Shown: positions 45,141 through 55,512, counted from the first letter of the stretch. The stretch is DNA of 64,000 nt from JAIBAC01 sp046331095 (GCA_046331095.1 JAXLRM010000003.1:434001-498000), one strand, 5' to 3'. Notes: a model not told the origin generated them from the sequence alone. Numbers and translations: made by a program.

Positions 45141-47692
45141 CAGCCACAGGTGCCGGCTACGACACAGGCCTGAACGTCTCCGTCGACGGCGGCCCCTGGG
45201 CGCCCGTGCACTCCGGCCCGGTCCTCGTCGGGCGAGACCCCCGAGCCGGCATCCACGTCGGGGACGCACGCGTCTCCCGCGAGCACGCCCGCCTCGACCG
45301 CGAGGCCACCGGATGGGTTCTACGCGACCTCTCGAGTGCCAACGGCACGTGGTCCGGCACCGAGCGCGTCCAGACGGTCCCGATCCGAGACGGCACGCGG
45401 GTGGCTCTCGGCGACCCGGGCGGCCCAGCGCTGGCGTTCACCTTCTCGCGCATGCCTGCGGCCGCGGCCACCGCCACGGCCACGGTCCCGGCACCGCCGC
45501 CGGCGTGGCCTTCCGCCGGTGATCCCGCGCCGGCTGCGGAGGCGACCGCGATCCGCCCCCCGGCGTCGACGGAGGCCGTGCCCGCCCGGGGCCCGGCCCG
45601 GAATCCCGCCCGCGGCAGCCAGCCGCGGGCTCGGCAGGTGTGGACCCGCCATCTCCTCCCGGGCGTGACCAGCATCGGCCGGGCGCCCGACAACGACGTC
45701 ACCATCGACGACCTGTTGTCGTCGCGCCACCACGCCGAGATCCACAGCCACGACGGGACCCGGGTCCTGATCGACCTCGGCAGCCGCAACGGGACCTTCC
45801 TCAACAGGGAACGCCTGCAGCGGGGCAGGCGCACGTTACGCGACGGCGACCTCGTCGGTGTCGGCCGCCACCTGTTCCGCCTCGACGGCGACACACTCAT
45901 CGAGACCGTCGACACCGGAGACGTGTCCTTCTCCGCGCAGCACCTCACGGTGACGACCCGCGACTCCAAGGTGCTCCTCGACGACGTCTCGTTCTCGCTG
46001 CCGCCGCGCTGCCTGATGGCGGTCGTCGGCCCGAGCGGCGCCGGCAAGACGACGCTCGTGAACGCGCTCACCGGCCTGCGCCCGGCGAACCTCGGGACCG
46101 TCCTCTACGACGGCGTCGACCTGTACGCGGCGTACGAGGACCTGCGCAGCCGCATCGGCGTCGTCCCCCAAGAGGACATCGTGCACCGCCAGCTCCGCCT
46201 CCGCCAGGCGCTGCAGTACGCGGCGAAGCTGCGCTTCCCCACCGACGTCCCGCGTGCGGCGCGCGAGGCCCGCATCGACGCCGTCCTCGACGAGCTCGGC
46301 CTCACCGAGAGGGCGGCACTGCAGATCGACAAGCTCTCCGGAGGCCAGCGCAAGCGGACCAGCGTCGCGCTCGAGTTGCTCACCGAGCCGTCGTTGCTGT
46401 TCCTCGACGAACCGACCTCGGGACTCGACCCGGGCAACGAGAAGAAGGTGATGGAGTCGCTGCGCTCCCTCGCCGACGGGGGCCGCACCGTCGTCGTCGT
46501 CACCCACAACGTCGCGAACCTCGAACTGTGCGACCGCGTGCTGTTCCTCGCACCGGGCGGTCGTGTCGCGTACTTCGGACCGCCCGAGGAGGCGCGGCGC
46601 TTCTTCGGCGAGGACGACTACGCCGAGGTCTTCTACGCGCTCGACCACGACCGCGGCCGCGACTGGCGCGGGGAGTTCTGTGCACACCCGGCGTTCGACA
46701 AGTACGTCGCGGGCGCCGAGGCGGCAGGATCCGCGCGCCGGGACCAGGCGGCCGAAAGGCCGGCGAAGCACGGCGCCACCCCGTGGGTGCGCCAGTTCAC
46801 GACGCTCGTACGCCGCTACGTGGCGGTGATCGGCAGCGACCGGCGCAACCTGGTGCTGCTCCTCGTGCAGGCGCCGCTGCTCGGCCTGTTGCTCCTGTGG
46901 ACGATGCCCGCCGACCTGATGGCGCCCGGGGTCGCCAACGCCGGACCGCGCATGGTGCTGTTGACCCTGGTCCTCGCGGCGACGTGGCTGGGCGGGATGA
47001 ACGCGATCCGCGAGATCGTCAAGGAGTACCCGATCTACCGGCGCGAGCGCGCCATCGGCCTCTCGATCGGGGCGTACGTCTCGTCCAAGGTGCTGGTGCT
47101 CACGGCGATCACGCTGGTCCAGACGCTCGTGCTCGTCGCCCTCGCGACGGCCCGCCAGGGCGGTCCCGTCGAGAGCATCCTGGTGCACCCCGCCAAGGTC
47201 GAGCTCGCGATCGGGGTGGTCCTCGCCGGCTTGGCGAGCATGGCGCTGTGCCTGATGATCTCGGCGATGGTCTCGAGCGCCGACAAGGCCCTGAGCCTGC
47301 TGCCGCTGCTGCTCATCCCTCAGCTCATCCTCTCGGGGCCGCTGTTCGCGATCGGGACCAAGCCTGTGCTGCGCGAGGTGTCGTACCTCGCGAGCGCGCA
47401 CTGGGGCTTCGCCGCGTCGGCTGCGTCGATGGACCTCGTGAACGTCGAGGGCGACAAGCGCGTGCAGATCTGCCGGGACAAGAACGCCGACGCCCCCGCT
47501 CCCCCGCCCGGGGTCACCGTCACCGACCCGTGTGCCGACGCGGCCCAGCCCGACGACCCCAACGCCCCCAAGCCGCTGCCGTCGTGGACCCACACAAACG
47601 CCGTCTGGACCCGCGACATCGTGGCGCTCGTGCTGCTCTGTTCGGTGGCGCTGGGAGGTACGACGCTCGTACTGCGCCTGCGCGACCCGTGA
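45137..47692 (+). CDS. FHA-FHA-ABC transporter (ABCG/White-like half exporter)
   Basis: 851 aa. Two N-terminal FHA domains (VLVGRDPRAG ... SREHARL ... NGTWSG, and SIGRAPDNDV ... SSRHHAEI ... SRNGTFL), then an ABC ATPase with Walker A GPSGAGKTT, signature LSGGQRKRTS and Walker B LLFLDEPTSGLDP, then six TM helices of the ABC-2 type. FHA domains bind phosphothreonine, so the coupled kinase probably regulates or recruits it. It resembles mycobacterial Rv1747. Substrate unknown. The GTG at 45137 overlaps the kinase stop. Confidence 0.94.
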   Translation: MTATGAGYDTGLNVSVDGGPWAPVHSGPVLVGRDPRAGIHVGDARVSREHARLDREATGWVLRDLSSANGTWSGTERVQTVPIRDGTRVALGDPGGPALAFTFSRMPAAAATATATVPAPPPAWPSAGDPAPAAEATAIRPPASTEAVPARGPARNPARGSQPRARQVWTRHLLPGVTSIGRAPDNDVTIDDLLSSRHHAEIHSHDGTRVLIDLGSRNGTFLNRERLQRGRRTLRDGDLVGVGRHLFRLDGDTLIETVDTGDVSFSAQHLTVTTRDSKVLLDDVSFSLPPRCLMAVVGPSGAGKTTLVNALTGLRPANLGTVLYDGVDLYAAYEDLRSRIGVVPQEDIVHRQLRLRQALQYAAKLRFPTDVPRAAREARIDAVLDELGLTERAALQIDKLSGGQRKRTSVALELLTEPSLLFLDEPTSGLDPGNEKKVMESLRSLADGGRTVVVVTHNVANLELCDRVLFLAPGGRVAYFGPPEEARRFFGEDDYAEVFYALDHDRGRDWRGEFCAHPAFDKYVAGAEAAGSARRDQAAERPAKHGATPWVRQFTTLVRRYVAVIGSDRRNLVLLLVQAPLLGLLLLWTMPADLMAPGVANAGPRMVLLTLVLAATWLGGMNAIREIVKEYPIYRRERAIGLSIGAYVSSKVLVLTAITLVQTLVLVALATARQGGPVESILVHPAKVELAIGVVLAGLASMALCLMISAMVSSADKALSLLPLLLIPQLILSGPLFAIGTKPVLREVSYLASAHWGFAASAASMDLVNVEGDKRVQICRDKNADAPAPPPGVTVTDPCADAAQPDDPNAPKPLPSWTHTNAVWTRDIVALVLLCSVALGGTTLVLRLRDP

Positions 47693-47708
47693 GCGACGCG
47701 GCCTGCCG

Positions 47709-48284
47709 TCAGGCTCCGACGCGGGCGCCGCAGGAGCGGCAGAACTGGCTGCCCGGCTTCAGGCTCGCGCCGCACTGGCCGCACGACCCCGGGCCGGTCG
47801 ACTCCACTTCGGGTGGGTTCACCACGACGGTCTTATCGGGACCGTACGGCGTCTCACCGGCGGGAGCTGGTGCACCGAAGTCGACAGGAGGCCCGGTTGG
47901 GCTCTCCTCGAAGCCCACCGGTTCCGAGTAGGGCAACGAGGACGCGGGCACCGCCGCCATCGGCTGTGCCACGGGGACGGTGACCACCGGCGGTGCCTGG
48001 GAACGCTTCCAGGCGGTGATCCGCGTCTGGGCCATCGCGAGGTACAGGATCGGGCCGAGGCACGGCATCAGCAGGATCACGAGGATCCACACGACCTGCT
48101 GCTGGCCCGTCGCCCGCCACACGTCCTCGCGGTGTCCCAGGCACTTGAGCGCTGCGACGAGGAAGAGCACGATCGGCAGCGCTGCCGCGACGAACCAGAG
48201 CACGGCGAAGCTCGCGATCGCGCCGCCGATCGCGCTGCCGGCACCGCCGTAACCGCCTCCGTAGTACTGCGCCAGAACGTTCAA
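47709..48284 (-). CDS. PLDc_N-type membrane protein with C-terminal zinc ribbon
   Basis: 191 aa. Two TM helices, the second within a phospholipase D N-terminal-like segment (VVWILVILLMPCLGPILYLAM), then a Pro-rich linker and a ribbon (SCGQCG ... FCRSCG). The TTG at 48284 with GGGAGA seven bases upstream fits best; no ATG is in frame. It is the last of three zinc-ribbon genes on the minus strand and converges on the exporter gene. Likely a small membrane adaptor; function unknown. Confidence 0.75.
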   Translation of the reverse strand: MNVLAQYYGGGYGGAGSAIGGAIASFAVLWFVAAALPIVLFLVAALKCLGHREDVWRATGQQQVVWILVILLMPCLGPILYLAMAQTRITAWKRSQAPPVVTVPVAQPMAAVPASSLPYSEPVGFEESPTGPPVDFGAPAPAGETPYGPDKTVVVNPPEVESTGPGSCGQCGASLKPGSQFCRSCGARVGA

Positions 48285-48298
48285 CTCGGTTCTCCCGT

Positions 48299-49321
48299 TC
48301 AGTGCGTGCCCAGACGCCGGGCGGCGTCCTCGGCGAAGGCGTGCCAGTCGAGGCCACGGTCGACGGTGATCGTGGCGATCGCGCTCCCCTTGCGCATGCG
48401 CACCACCTGCGCAGTCCCCGACGTGGCGGTGACGGCACCGTCGGTGCCGGCCACCACCACAGGGGCGAAGCTCGCGTCGGCCTGGTTGCAACCCGGCACT
48501 GCCTGCCCTTCGGACTCGTAGAAGGCGCTGGCGTCGGCGTCGTTGCCGAACACGGTCACGGCCTCGGTCGCGAAGACGGCCGTCGCCCCCAGGCGGTACT
48601 CGTGGCTCAGCCTGCGGGCATCTCCGGGTGATATCGAGCCGCTGCAGCGGTCGTAGGGCTTGCCGGCCTCGAAGGTCCTGCGGAACTCCCCTACCTGGGC
48701 CCAACGATCGCCGGCACCGGTCGGAGCGGGCAACGCGTCGGCCGGCACGAGCATCGATGCGATCGCTTCGTCGCCGGGAAGCGTGCCGGCTTGCTGGCCG
48801 GGGCTGGCCGGGGCGGTCGTGTCGGTGGAGGACTGATCGACAGGCGCGGGCGCCGCGAGCATCCGCCACACGAATAAGCTCGCTCCCGCGACGACGAATA
48901 CGGCAGCGACGACAAGACCGATCACGAGCAGACGCTTGTTGCCCCGGTGGTCACTGTGCTCGTTCGGCTCCGCAGGCGCCGGGGCCGACCGGACCCGTTC
49001 CGTGCGACTCGGAGCGTGCGGTGTGGGTGTCGACATCGGTCGGTAGGCGCTGGTGGTTCCGTTCGGTGGTGCCCCGCACGTCGGGCAGAACAGCGCGTCG
49101 GCCTCGATGCGAGCCCCGCACGAGTGGCACTCCGTCGCGGCGGTCAGCGACGACAACCGGACAGTGCGATCCTTCGTCATGGCTGGCGGGTGTGGGGGGC
49201 TGGGCGCTCCCGACTCGGGCTGCCCTGCGTCCTTCGGTACCGGCGTTCCGCAGGCCGTGCAGAAGGCGGACGACGCGCCCAACCTCCGGCCACAACTCCC
49301 ACACGTTCCCCCGTCGTCCAT
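48299..49321 (-). CDS. Zinc-ribbon (two), single-TM protein with extracellular domain
   Basis: 340 aa. Ribbon 1 (TCGSCG ... FCTACG) and ribbon 2 (CHSCG ... FCPTCG) lie in the first 90 residues, then a basic stretch and a TM helix (about 130-152), then a Cys-containing extracellular domain (CSGSISPGDARRLSHEYRLG ... GNDADASAFYE ... VPGCNQ) that recalls PknH-sensor/lipoprotein folds, without certainty. ATG at 49321 after AGGAG. It ends 14 bp before the next gene. Confidence 0.72.
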   Translation of the reverse strand: MDDGGTCGSCGRRLGASSAFCTACGTPVPKDAGQPESGAPSPPHPPAMTKDRTVRLSSLTAATECHSCGARIEADALFCPTCGAPPNGTTSAYRPMSTPTPHAPSRTERVRSAPAPAEPNEHSDHRGNKRLLVIGLVVAAVFVVAGASLFVWRMLAAPAPVDQSSTDTTAPASPGQQAGTLPGDEAIASMLVPADALPAPTGAGDRWAQVGEFRRTFEAGKPYDRCSGSISPGDARRLSHEYRLGATAVFATEAVTVFGNDADASAFYESEGQAVPGCNQADASFAPVVVAGTDGAVTATSGTAQVVRMRKGSAIATITVDRGLDWHAFAEDAARRLGTH

Positions 49322-49352
49322 CGTCACTCCTGGTCGAGACTCGACCGCTCCC

Positions 49353-50327
49353 TCACCCCGAGATGCGTGGGTTGTTGTCCTGGCACGGCGGCATGTCGCC
49401 GAAACAGCGCCGGTACACGTCCGCGAAGCCTGCAGAGCCGAGGGTCGCCTGCAACTGCTGCTGGGCGCGGTACGCGGCGTACTCGTCCGAGTACGTCCCC
49501 ACGTGGACGACCCAGTAGCCGGGGTTGAGGCTCGCGTAGTTCGAGCTCCAGTCGACCTCCGCGGATTCGCCCATCGTCCCGAGCCTGCGGGCGATCGCAT
49601 CCGCCTCGGACCGGTCTCGCTTGCTGTCGACGATCACGGACCAGAAGGTCCCGCCACCTGCCCCGGACCCGGACCCGGATCCGTACCCGGACCCCGACCC
49701 GGGCCCGGACGCCGACCCCGGGCCAGGAGTGCCCTTGGTGCTGCCGCCGGACCCGCCCAAGGGGGGAGCCGTGTCCGTGACCACCGTCGGCGGCTGCAGC
49801 GTGCTCGGCGGGGAGACGCTCGACGGCGCAACCGTCGTCGTAGTCGTGGTCGCGGCGTCGTCCTGAGTCGTCGGTCTTCCGGCGAGGAGTGCGAGCACGA
49901 CCACGGTGACGGCAACGACGGCGGCGGCGCTCGCGACGGCGACGACCACGGTCGCGTGCTTCGAGCTCCTCACCGTGCCAGTGGACCCCGTTCGCGGCTC
50001 GTGGACGCGCGTCCCCTCGGGGACAGCGCTCCGCTGCACCGTCGCCGACGCCGGCGCCGCCGCCGGTACCGCGTCCGCTCGCGCAGCGGTCGCAGATACC
50101 GCACGGCTGCGCGGGGCCGCCGATCCGCATGTACCGCAGAAAGTGTCGAGGTCGTCCAGCGCGGCGCCACACGCCGGGCACGCGCGGGTTGACACGGCCT
50201 TGGAGGTTCCCCAAGACGCCGTCCTGCTGTTGCCGCACCCCCCACAGAAGGCATCCTGCGCCGAGACCGGCGTCTCGCACACGGGACACGTGGCAGCCAC
50301 CGCATCCACCGTGTCACCTCCCGACAT
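49353..50327 (-). CDS. Zinc-ribbon (two), single-TM protein with SPOR-like domain
   Basis: 324 aa. Two ribbons (TCPVCE ... FCGGCG and CPACG ... FCGTCG) at the N-terminus, a TM helix (about 125-150), a Thr-rich then Gly/Ser/Pro-rich stalk, and a C-terminal SPOR-like fold (FWSVIVDSKRDRSEADAIARRL ... YWVVHVGTYSD ... YRAQQQL). SPOR domains bind denuded septal peptidoglycan, so a division-site role is likely. GGGAG precedes the ATG by seven bases. First gene of the three-gene zinc-ribbon run. Confidence 0.8.
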   Translation of the reverse strand: MSGGDTVDAVAATCPVCETPVSAQDAFCGGCGNSRTASWGTSKAVSTRACPACGAALDDLDTFCGTCGSAAPRSRAVSATAARADAVPAAAPASATVQRSAVPEGTRVHEPRTGSTGTVRSSKHATVVVAVASAAAVVAVTVVVLALLAGRPTTQDDAATTTTTTVAPSSVSPPSTLQPPTVVTDTAPPLGGSGGSTKGTPGPGSASGPGSGSGYGSGSGSGAGGGTFWSVIVDSKRDRSEADAIARRLGTMGESAEVDWSSNYASLNPGYWVVHVGTYSDEYAAYRAQQQLQATLGSAGFADVYRRCFGDMPPCQDNNPRISG

Positions 50328-50478
50328 CTGCCAGCTCCCTCTAGCCGTCCCGCGGTCAACAGAACGCCGATCGGCACTTCCCGTTGCAGCGCCCGTGTCA
50401 CGAGAGTACAGAGGACCTCTGTCCGAACCCTGTCTCGTCTCGTCGGCCACAGTTCGGAACCGGGCCATACTGGTCGAG

Positions 50479-50883
50479 ATGACCTCAGGATCCACCCCGG
50501 CACCACGCCCCGACCCCGACGCGCTCCGGTGGCGGTTCGGGACCTCGGGCGGGCCCGGAGGGCAGCACGCGAACCGGACCGAGACCCGGGTCGAGGTCAC
50601 CTTCGACGTCGACGCTGCGAAGTGCCTGACCGAGACCCAACGCCACCTCCTCCTGCAGCGACTCGGCACCTCGGTCGTGGTGACTTGCGACGAGACCCGG
50701 TCGCAGTGGCGCAACCGCGCCATCGCCTACGAGCGCCTCTGCGAACGCATCGCATCGGCGCTCGAGGTGGCACCCCAGCGCGTGGCCACTCGGCCGGGCA
50801 GGGCCGCGAAGAAGCGTCGCATGGACGCGAAGCGCCGCCGCGGCGAGCAGAAGAACCTGAGGCGCAAGCCCGAGCCGGACTGA
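50479..50883 (+). CDS. GGQ-domain peptidyl-tRNA hydrolase (ArfB-like)
   Basis: 134 aa. The domain has GGPGGQHANR near residue 25, which in release factors and ArfB places the Gln at the peptidyl-tRNA ester bond, and ends in a basic tail (AAKKRRMDAKRRRGEQKN) like the one ArfB inserts into the mRNA channel. It probably rescues stalled ribosomes. The duplicated block around it begins near 50435. A frame-broken second copy lies at 5827. Hairpin repeats begin two bases after the stop in both places. Confidence 0.9.
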   Translation: MTSGSTPAPRPDPDALRWRFGTSGGPGGQHANRTETRVEVTFDVDAAKCLTETQRHLLLQRLGTSVVVTCDETRSQWRNRAIAYERLCERIASALEVAPQRVATRPGRAAKKRRMDAKRRRGEQKNLRRKPEPD

Positions 50884-50884
50884 C

Positions 50885-50995
50885 AAACGCGGGCAACCTG
50901 GCCCACCAGCGACACACCCAGCCCGCGATTCGAGGGGGCCCCACCCCAAACGCGGGCAACCTGGCCCACCAGCGACACACCCAGCCCGCGTTTCG
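50885..50995. repeat. Family A hairpin array, two tandem copies
   Basis: Copies begin at 50885 and 50948 (63-bp period) with the same core as at 6229-6540: AAACGCGGGC ... GCCCGCGTTT. They start right after the stop codon of the GGQ gene and may serve as its transcription end. Confidence 0.93.
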
Positions 50996-51091
50996 AGGGG
51001 GGCGCGTTGCGGAGAGGGGGGGCGCGGCGCGGCCCCCCGGGGGCTTCCCCGGCAGTGCCCCCGGGAGGCGCGATGCGCCGTCGCACAGTCG

Positions 51092-51162
51092 CCACCGGTC
51101 CGCGTCTCCCAAACGGTCGGACCGGTGGGCTCCGGCTGCGCTCGGCGGAAGGTTCCGCCTTT
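51092..51162 (+). other. Two strong hairpins in the ahcY upstream region
   Basis: An 11-bp perfect stem (CCACCGGTCCG at 51092-51102 with CGGACCGGTGG at 51118-51128, 15-nt loop) is followed by GGCGGAA-GG-TTCCGCC at 51144-51159 and TTT. The second may be a terminator. The rest of 50996-51515, about 520 bp, holds no convincing gene; I looked for an S-adenosylhomocysteine riboswitch and saw no match. Confidence 0.55.
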
Positions 51163-51515
51163 GTCGGTGGATCTTGTCCGCTGAGCCGGACCCGCCTCGG
51201 GGACGGTGCCGGCTCGATGGTCGCACGTCCTTGTGCGCTGTTCGCTCCTCGATCCGACACATCGGCAGTCCCCGCCCGTGTATGAGCGATGCGAGCATCA
51301 ACGCGAACGCAGAGACAGGCATCGGCGGCATCGGCGTAGAATCAGCTCCCGAACCGACCCGGGCGGAGGGCCAAGAGCCAACTCGCTGCTCGACTCCGGC
51401 AGACGCCGGTCGCCTCGGCGGTGCACACTGTCAGTCGACGGTTGCACGCGCGCCCGGTCCACAGCCGCTGCGCTCCCTTGCGTGCACCGCGTCCAGCACC
51501 AGGAGCAGCGCGCCC

Positions 51516-52958
<1,443 letters not shown>

Positions 52959-52980
52959 AGGCGTTCGGCGCGCCCCCCTC

Positions 52981-53094
52981 CAAACGCGGGCCACATGACC
53001 CGCCAACGCGACAGACCACCCGCGTTCGGGAACCGGCCCCCCTCCAAACGCGGGCCACATGACCCGCCAACGCGACAGACCACCCGCGTTCGGG
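52981..53094. repeat. Family C hairpin array, two tandem copies
   Basis: Units at 52981 and 53045 (64-bp period) are identical over 50 bp, with arms AACGCGGG and CCCGCGTT and a loop containing CACATGACCCGCCAACGCGA. The arms and parts of the loop resemble family A, so the two are probably diverged forms of one element. They sit between ahcY and the M20 gene. Confidence 0.92.
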
Positions 53095-53125
53095 GAGGGG
53101 CCGGAGGGCCGATAGCCTGCCCCGC

Positions 53126-54496
53126 ATGGGTGACACGGCGGGACGGGTCGCGGAGCTGCTGCGGGCGCTGATCGCGAACGCGTGCGTCAACGACGGCGCC
53201 CCCGAGTCGGGACAGGAGACGCGGTCGGCGCGTACCCTCGCCGACTTCCTGGCCGGCACCGGTGTCGAGATCGAGACCCACGAACCCCTGCCCGGGCGCA
53301 CGTCACTCGTCGCGCGCCTGCGCGGAACCGATCCCGCCGCCGGGACGCTGTGCCTGCTCGCGCACACCGACGTGGTGCCAGTCGTCGAGAGCCGCTGGAG
53401 CGTGGACCCGTTCGCGGGCGAGGTGCGCGACGGCTGCGTCTGGGGCCGCGGCGCGGTGGACATGCTGAACCAGACTGCTGCGCACGCGACCGCGCTCGCG
53501 ACCCTGGCCGCCTCGGGGCGCCGCCTCGGCGGCGACGTCGTCTTCGTCGCTGCCGCCGACGAAGAAGCGGGCGGCGCCCACGGGACGGGATGGCTCGCCG
53601 AGCACGCACCCGACGCAGTCGCATGCGACTGGGCGGTCGGCGAAGGCGGCGGCTTCCGCCTGTGCCTCGACGAGACCGGAACAGGCGGCCGCGACGGCGA
53701 CGAGAGCGCGGCGATGGCGGTCATGGTCGGCGAGAAGGGACCGATGTGGCAGCACCTCGCCTTCGACGGGGTCCCGGGTCACGGATCGATGCCCTACGGC
53801 ACGGACAACGCGCTCGTGAAGGCAGCCGACGCCGCCCGGCGCCTCGCAGCGTTCGTCGCGCCGTCCGAGCTCTGTGACGTGTGGCACGAGATGCTCGCTG
53901 CCACCGCCCTCCCCGACGCGGTGCGCGAGGCGCTCGCCGACGCAGCGCGGATCGACGCAGCGATCGCCGCAGTGGCCGCGACCCACCCCTCGGCGGCACG
54001 CGTCCTGCACGCGTGCAGCCACACGACCTACTCGCCCAACGTCCTCCACGCCGGCGTGAAGTCCAACGTGGTCGCCCCCAGCGCCGGCCTCGACGTCGAC
54101 GTGCGCGTGCCGCCGGGCGTCTCGGAGGCCGACGTGCGTGCGCAGATGGCCCGTGCCCTCGGCGAACTCTTCGACGCTGCGACCGTCGAGACCGTCCTCG
54201 GCTTCGGGGCCACCGAGAGCCCCCGCCGCGGCGAGCTCTGGGAAGCGTGCGTGGCCGCGACCACGCGTGCGTGCGGACCCACCCGGCTCGCGCCCTGGGT
54301 CGCTCCGTTCTCGACCGACGCCCGGTTCCTACGTGCAGCAGGCGCCACCGCCTACGGCCTCACGGTCCACGACGCCGGGGTGAACCTCGACAGCTTCGGG
54401 TCGATGTTCCACGGCGACGACGAGCGCGTCTCGATCGAGTCCCTCGGGGCCGCCCACGACGTCTACGTCGAACTCGCCCTGCGCCTCTGCGGCTGA
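53126..54496 (+). CDS. M20-family metallopeptidase
   Basis: 456 aa zinc-dependent amidohydrolase/peptidase of the ArgE/DapE/CPG2 family. Metal motifs: LLAHTDVVP (His, Asp), WGRGAVDM (bridging Asp), AADEEAGG (Glu general base and ligand), and a later HGSMP in the dimerisation lid. Substrate cannot be fixed from sequence; general N-acyl-amino-acid or dipeptide hydrolysis is likely. Cytoplasmic. Convergent with the nuclease gene, 19 bp apart. Confidence 0.92.
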   Translation: MGDTAGRVAELLRALIANACVNDGAPESGQETRSARTLADFLAGTGVEIETHEPLPGRTSLVARLRGTDPAAGTLCLLAHTDVVPVVESRWSVDPFAGEVRDGCVWGRGAVDMLNQTAAHATALATLAASGRRLGGDVVFVAAADEEAGGAHGTGWLAEHAPDAVACDWAVGEGGGFRLCLDETGTGGRDGDESAAMAVMVGEKGPMWQHLAFDGVPGHGSMPYGTDNALVKAADAARRLAAFVAPSELCDVWHEMLAATALPDAVREALADAARIDAAIAAVAATHPSAARVLHACSHTTYSPNVLHAGVKSNVVAPSAGLDVDVRVPPGVSEADVRAQMARALGELFDAATVETVLGFGATESPRRGELWEACVAATTRACGPTRLAPWVAPFSTDARFLRAAGATAYGLTVHDAGVNLDSFGSMFHGDDERVSIESLGAAHDVYVELALRLCG

Positions 54497-54515
54497 CGCG
54501 ACGGTCAGAGGTGGG

Positions 54516-55481
54516 TCAGCGCTCGCCGGTACGCACCGGGAGGACATGGCCGTCGAGGAAGTCGCGGCCGGGCTCGCACGTCCCGGCAGCGGTGGCCGGG
54601 CAGTAGATGCACAGCGGCGACGGCGAAAGGCGCGGTTCACGGTCACGACGCGCAAGCTCTGCCAGCGCGGTGGCGCCCTCGACGACCCAGTCGACGACGC
54701 CGTGGAGCATCTCCTCGCGCACGACCTCCACCTTGAACCCCGCACCTTCGAGCGAATAGGCGGCAACCCGGTACGGGGGCACCTCGGCGCGCAGGGTCTC
54801 GACGAGAGCGTAGAAGCGAAGCTCGTCGAGATGGTCGGGGTGGATCTTGCCGGACTTGAAGTCGACGATGAGCACACGTGCCTCGCTGCCGTGGGGCCGG
54901 CCCAGGGCGAGGTCGTACACACCCTTGAGCACCACCCGCCCGTGGCAGAGCTCGGCCCGCACCGGCACCTCCACCCGCGGTGCCCACGCCGGGGGGATCG
55001 GCGGCCACTGCGAGAGGAACTCGACCGACGCGTTCGAGACGTCGCGGACCAAGTCGGCACGATCGTCGTCGTCGAGACCACTCACGAACGCGGCGAGCTC
55101 GTCGTCACCACCGCCAGCGCGTTCGACGGTAACCCTTGCCTGCTCGAGCGGATGCCTCGCCCTGACGTCGATCAGTAGGCGTTCGATCGCACGGTGGGCC
55201 AGCGAACCCCTCGCGATGGCGGTGCTCCACTCGAACGGCTCTTCACGGCGCGCCACGTGCAGACCCTCGCACGTGCGCACCTCGGTCAGGACACGCTTGG
55301 TGAGGCGCCACTGCCGTTCGTCGGGAGCGCGGGCCGCGACAAGGGGCTCGAGCCCGGACTCGAGCCGCTCGCGCAGCCGCCCGGCGAGGTCGGGGGCGAA
55401 GACCGGCCGTTCCCCGCCGAAGTCGATCAGGTGCTCGAGGATGTTGCGTTGGCGCGGCGTCAGCGCCGAGTCGTTCTGCAC
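54516..55481 (-). CDS. RecB-family PD-(D/E)XK nuclease with four-Cys (Fe-S) pattern
   Basis: 321 aa. The core nuclease motifs are GSLAHRAIE (His95), then VLIVDFKSGK near 206 (Asp and Lys). A Cys at 71 (VRTCEG) plus C-x2-C-x7-C at about 291-302 (CIYC ... TC) matches the 4Fe-4S clasp of Cas4/AddB-type nucleases. The GTG at 55481 fits the start of recognisable sequence. No cas or helicase genes lie nearby, so it is a stand-alone DNA-repair-type nuclease. The cluster assignment is inferred from Cys spacing. Confidence 0.85.
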   Translation of the reverse strand: MQNDSALTPRQRNILEHLIDFGGERPVFAPDLAGRLRERLESGLEPLVAARAPDERQWRLTKRVLTEVRTCEGLHVARREEPFEWSTAIARGSLAHRAIERLLIDVRARHPLEQARVTVERAGGGDDELAAFVSGLDDDDRADLVRDVSNASVEFLSQWPPIPPAWAPRVEVPVRAELCHGRVVLKGVYDLALGRPHGSEARVLIVDFKSGKIHPDHLDELRFYALVETLRAEVPPYRVAAYSLEGAGFKVEVVREEMLHGVVDWVVEGATALAELARRDREPRLSPSPLCIYCPATAAGTCEPGRDFLDGHVLPVRTGER

Positions 55482-55512
55482 CGGGCGAGCGTAGCCACGA
55501 CCCCGAACGAGC

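Noticed and set aside
51007..51285. Open frame of 92 codons upstream of ahcY
   Set aside because: Composition is Arg/Pro/Gly-rich as expected from GC-rich noncoding DNA, there is no ribosome binding site, and hairpins run through it.
51286..51515. S-adenosylhomocysteine riboswitch before ahcY
   Set aside because: I could not match the conserved core or pseudoknot pieces of the known element in this leader.
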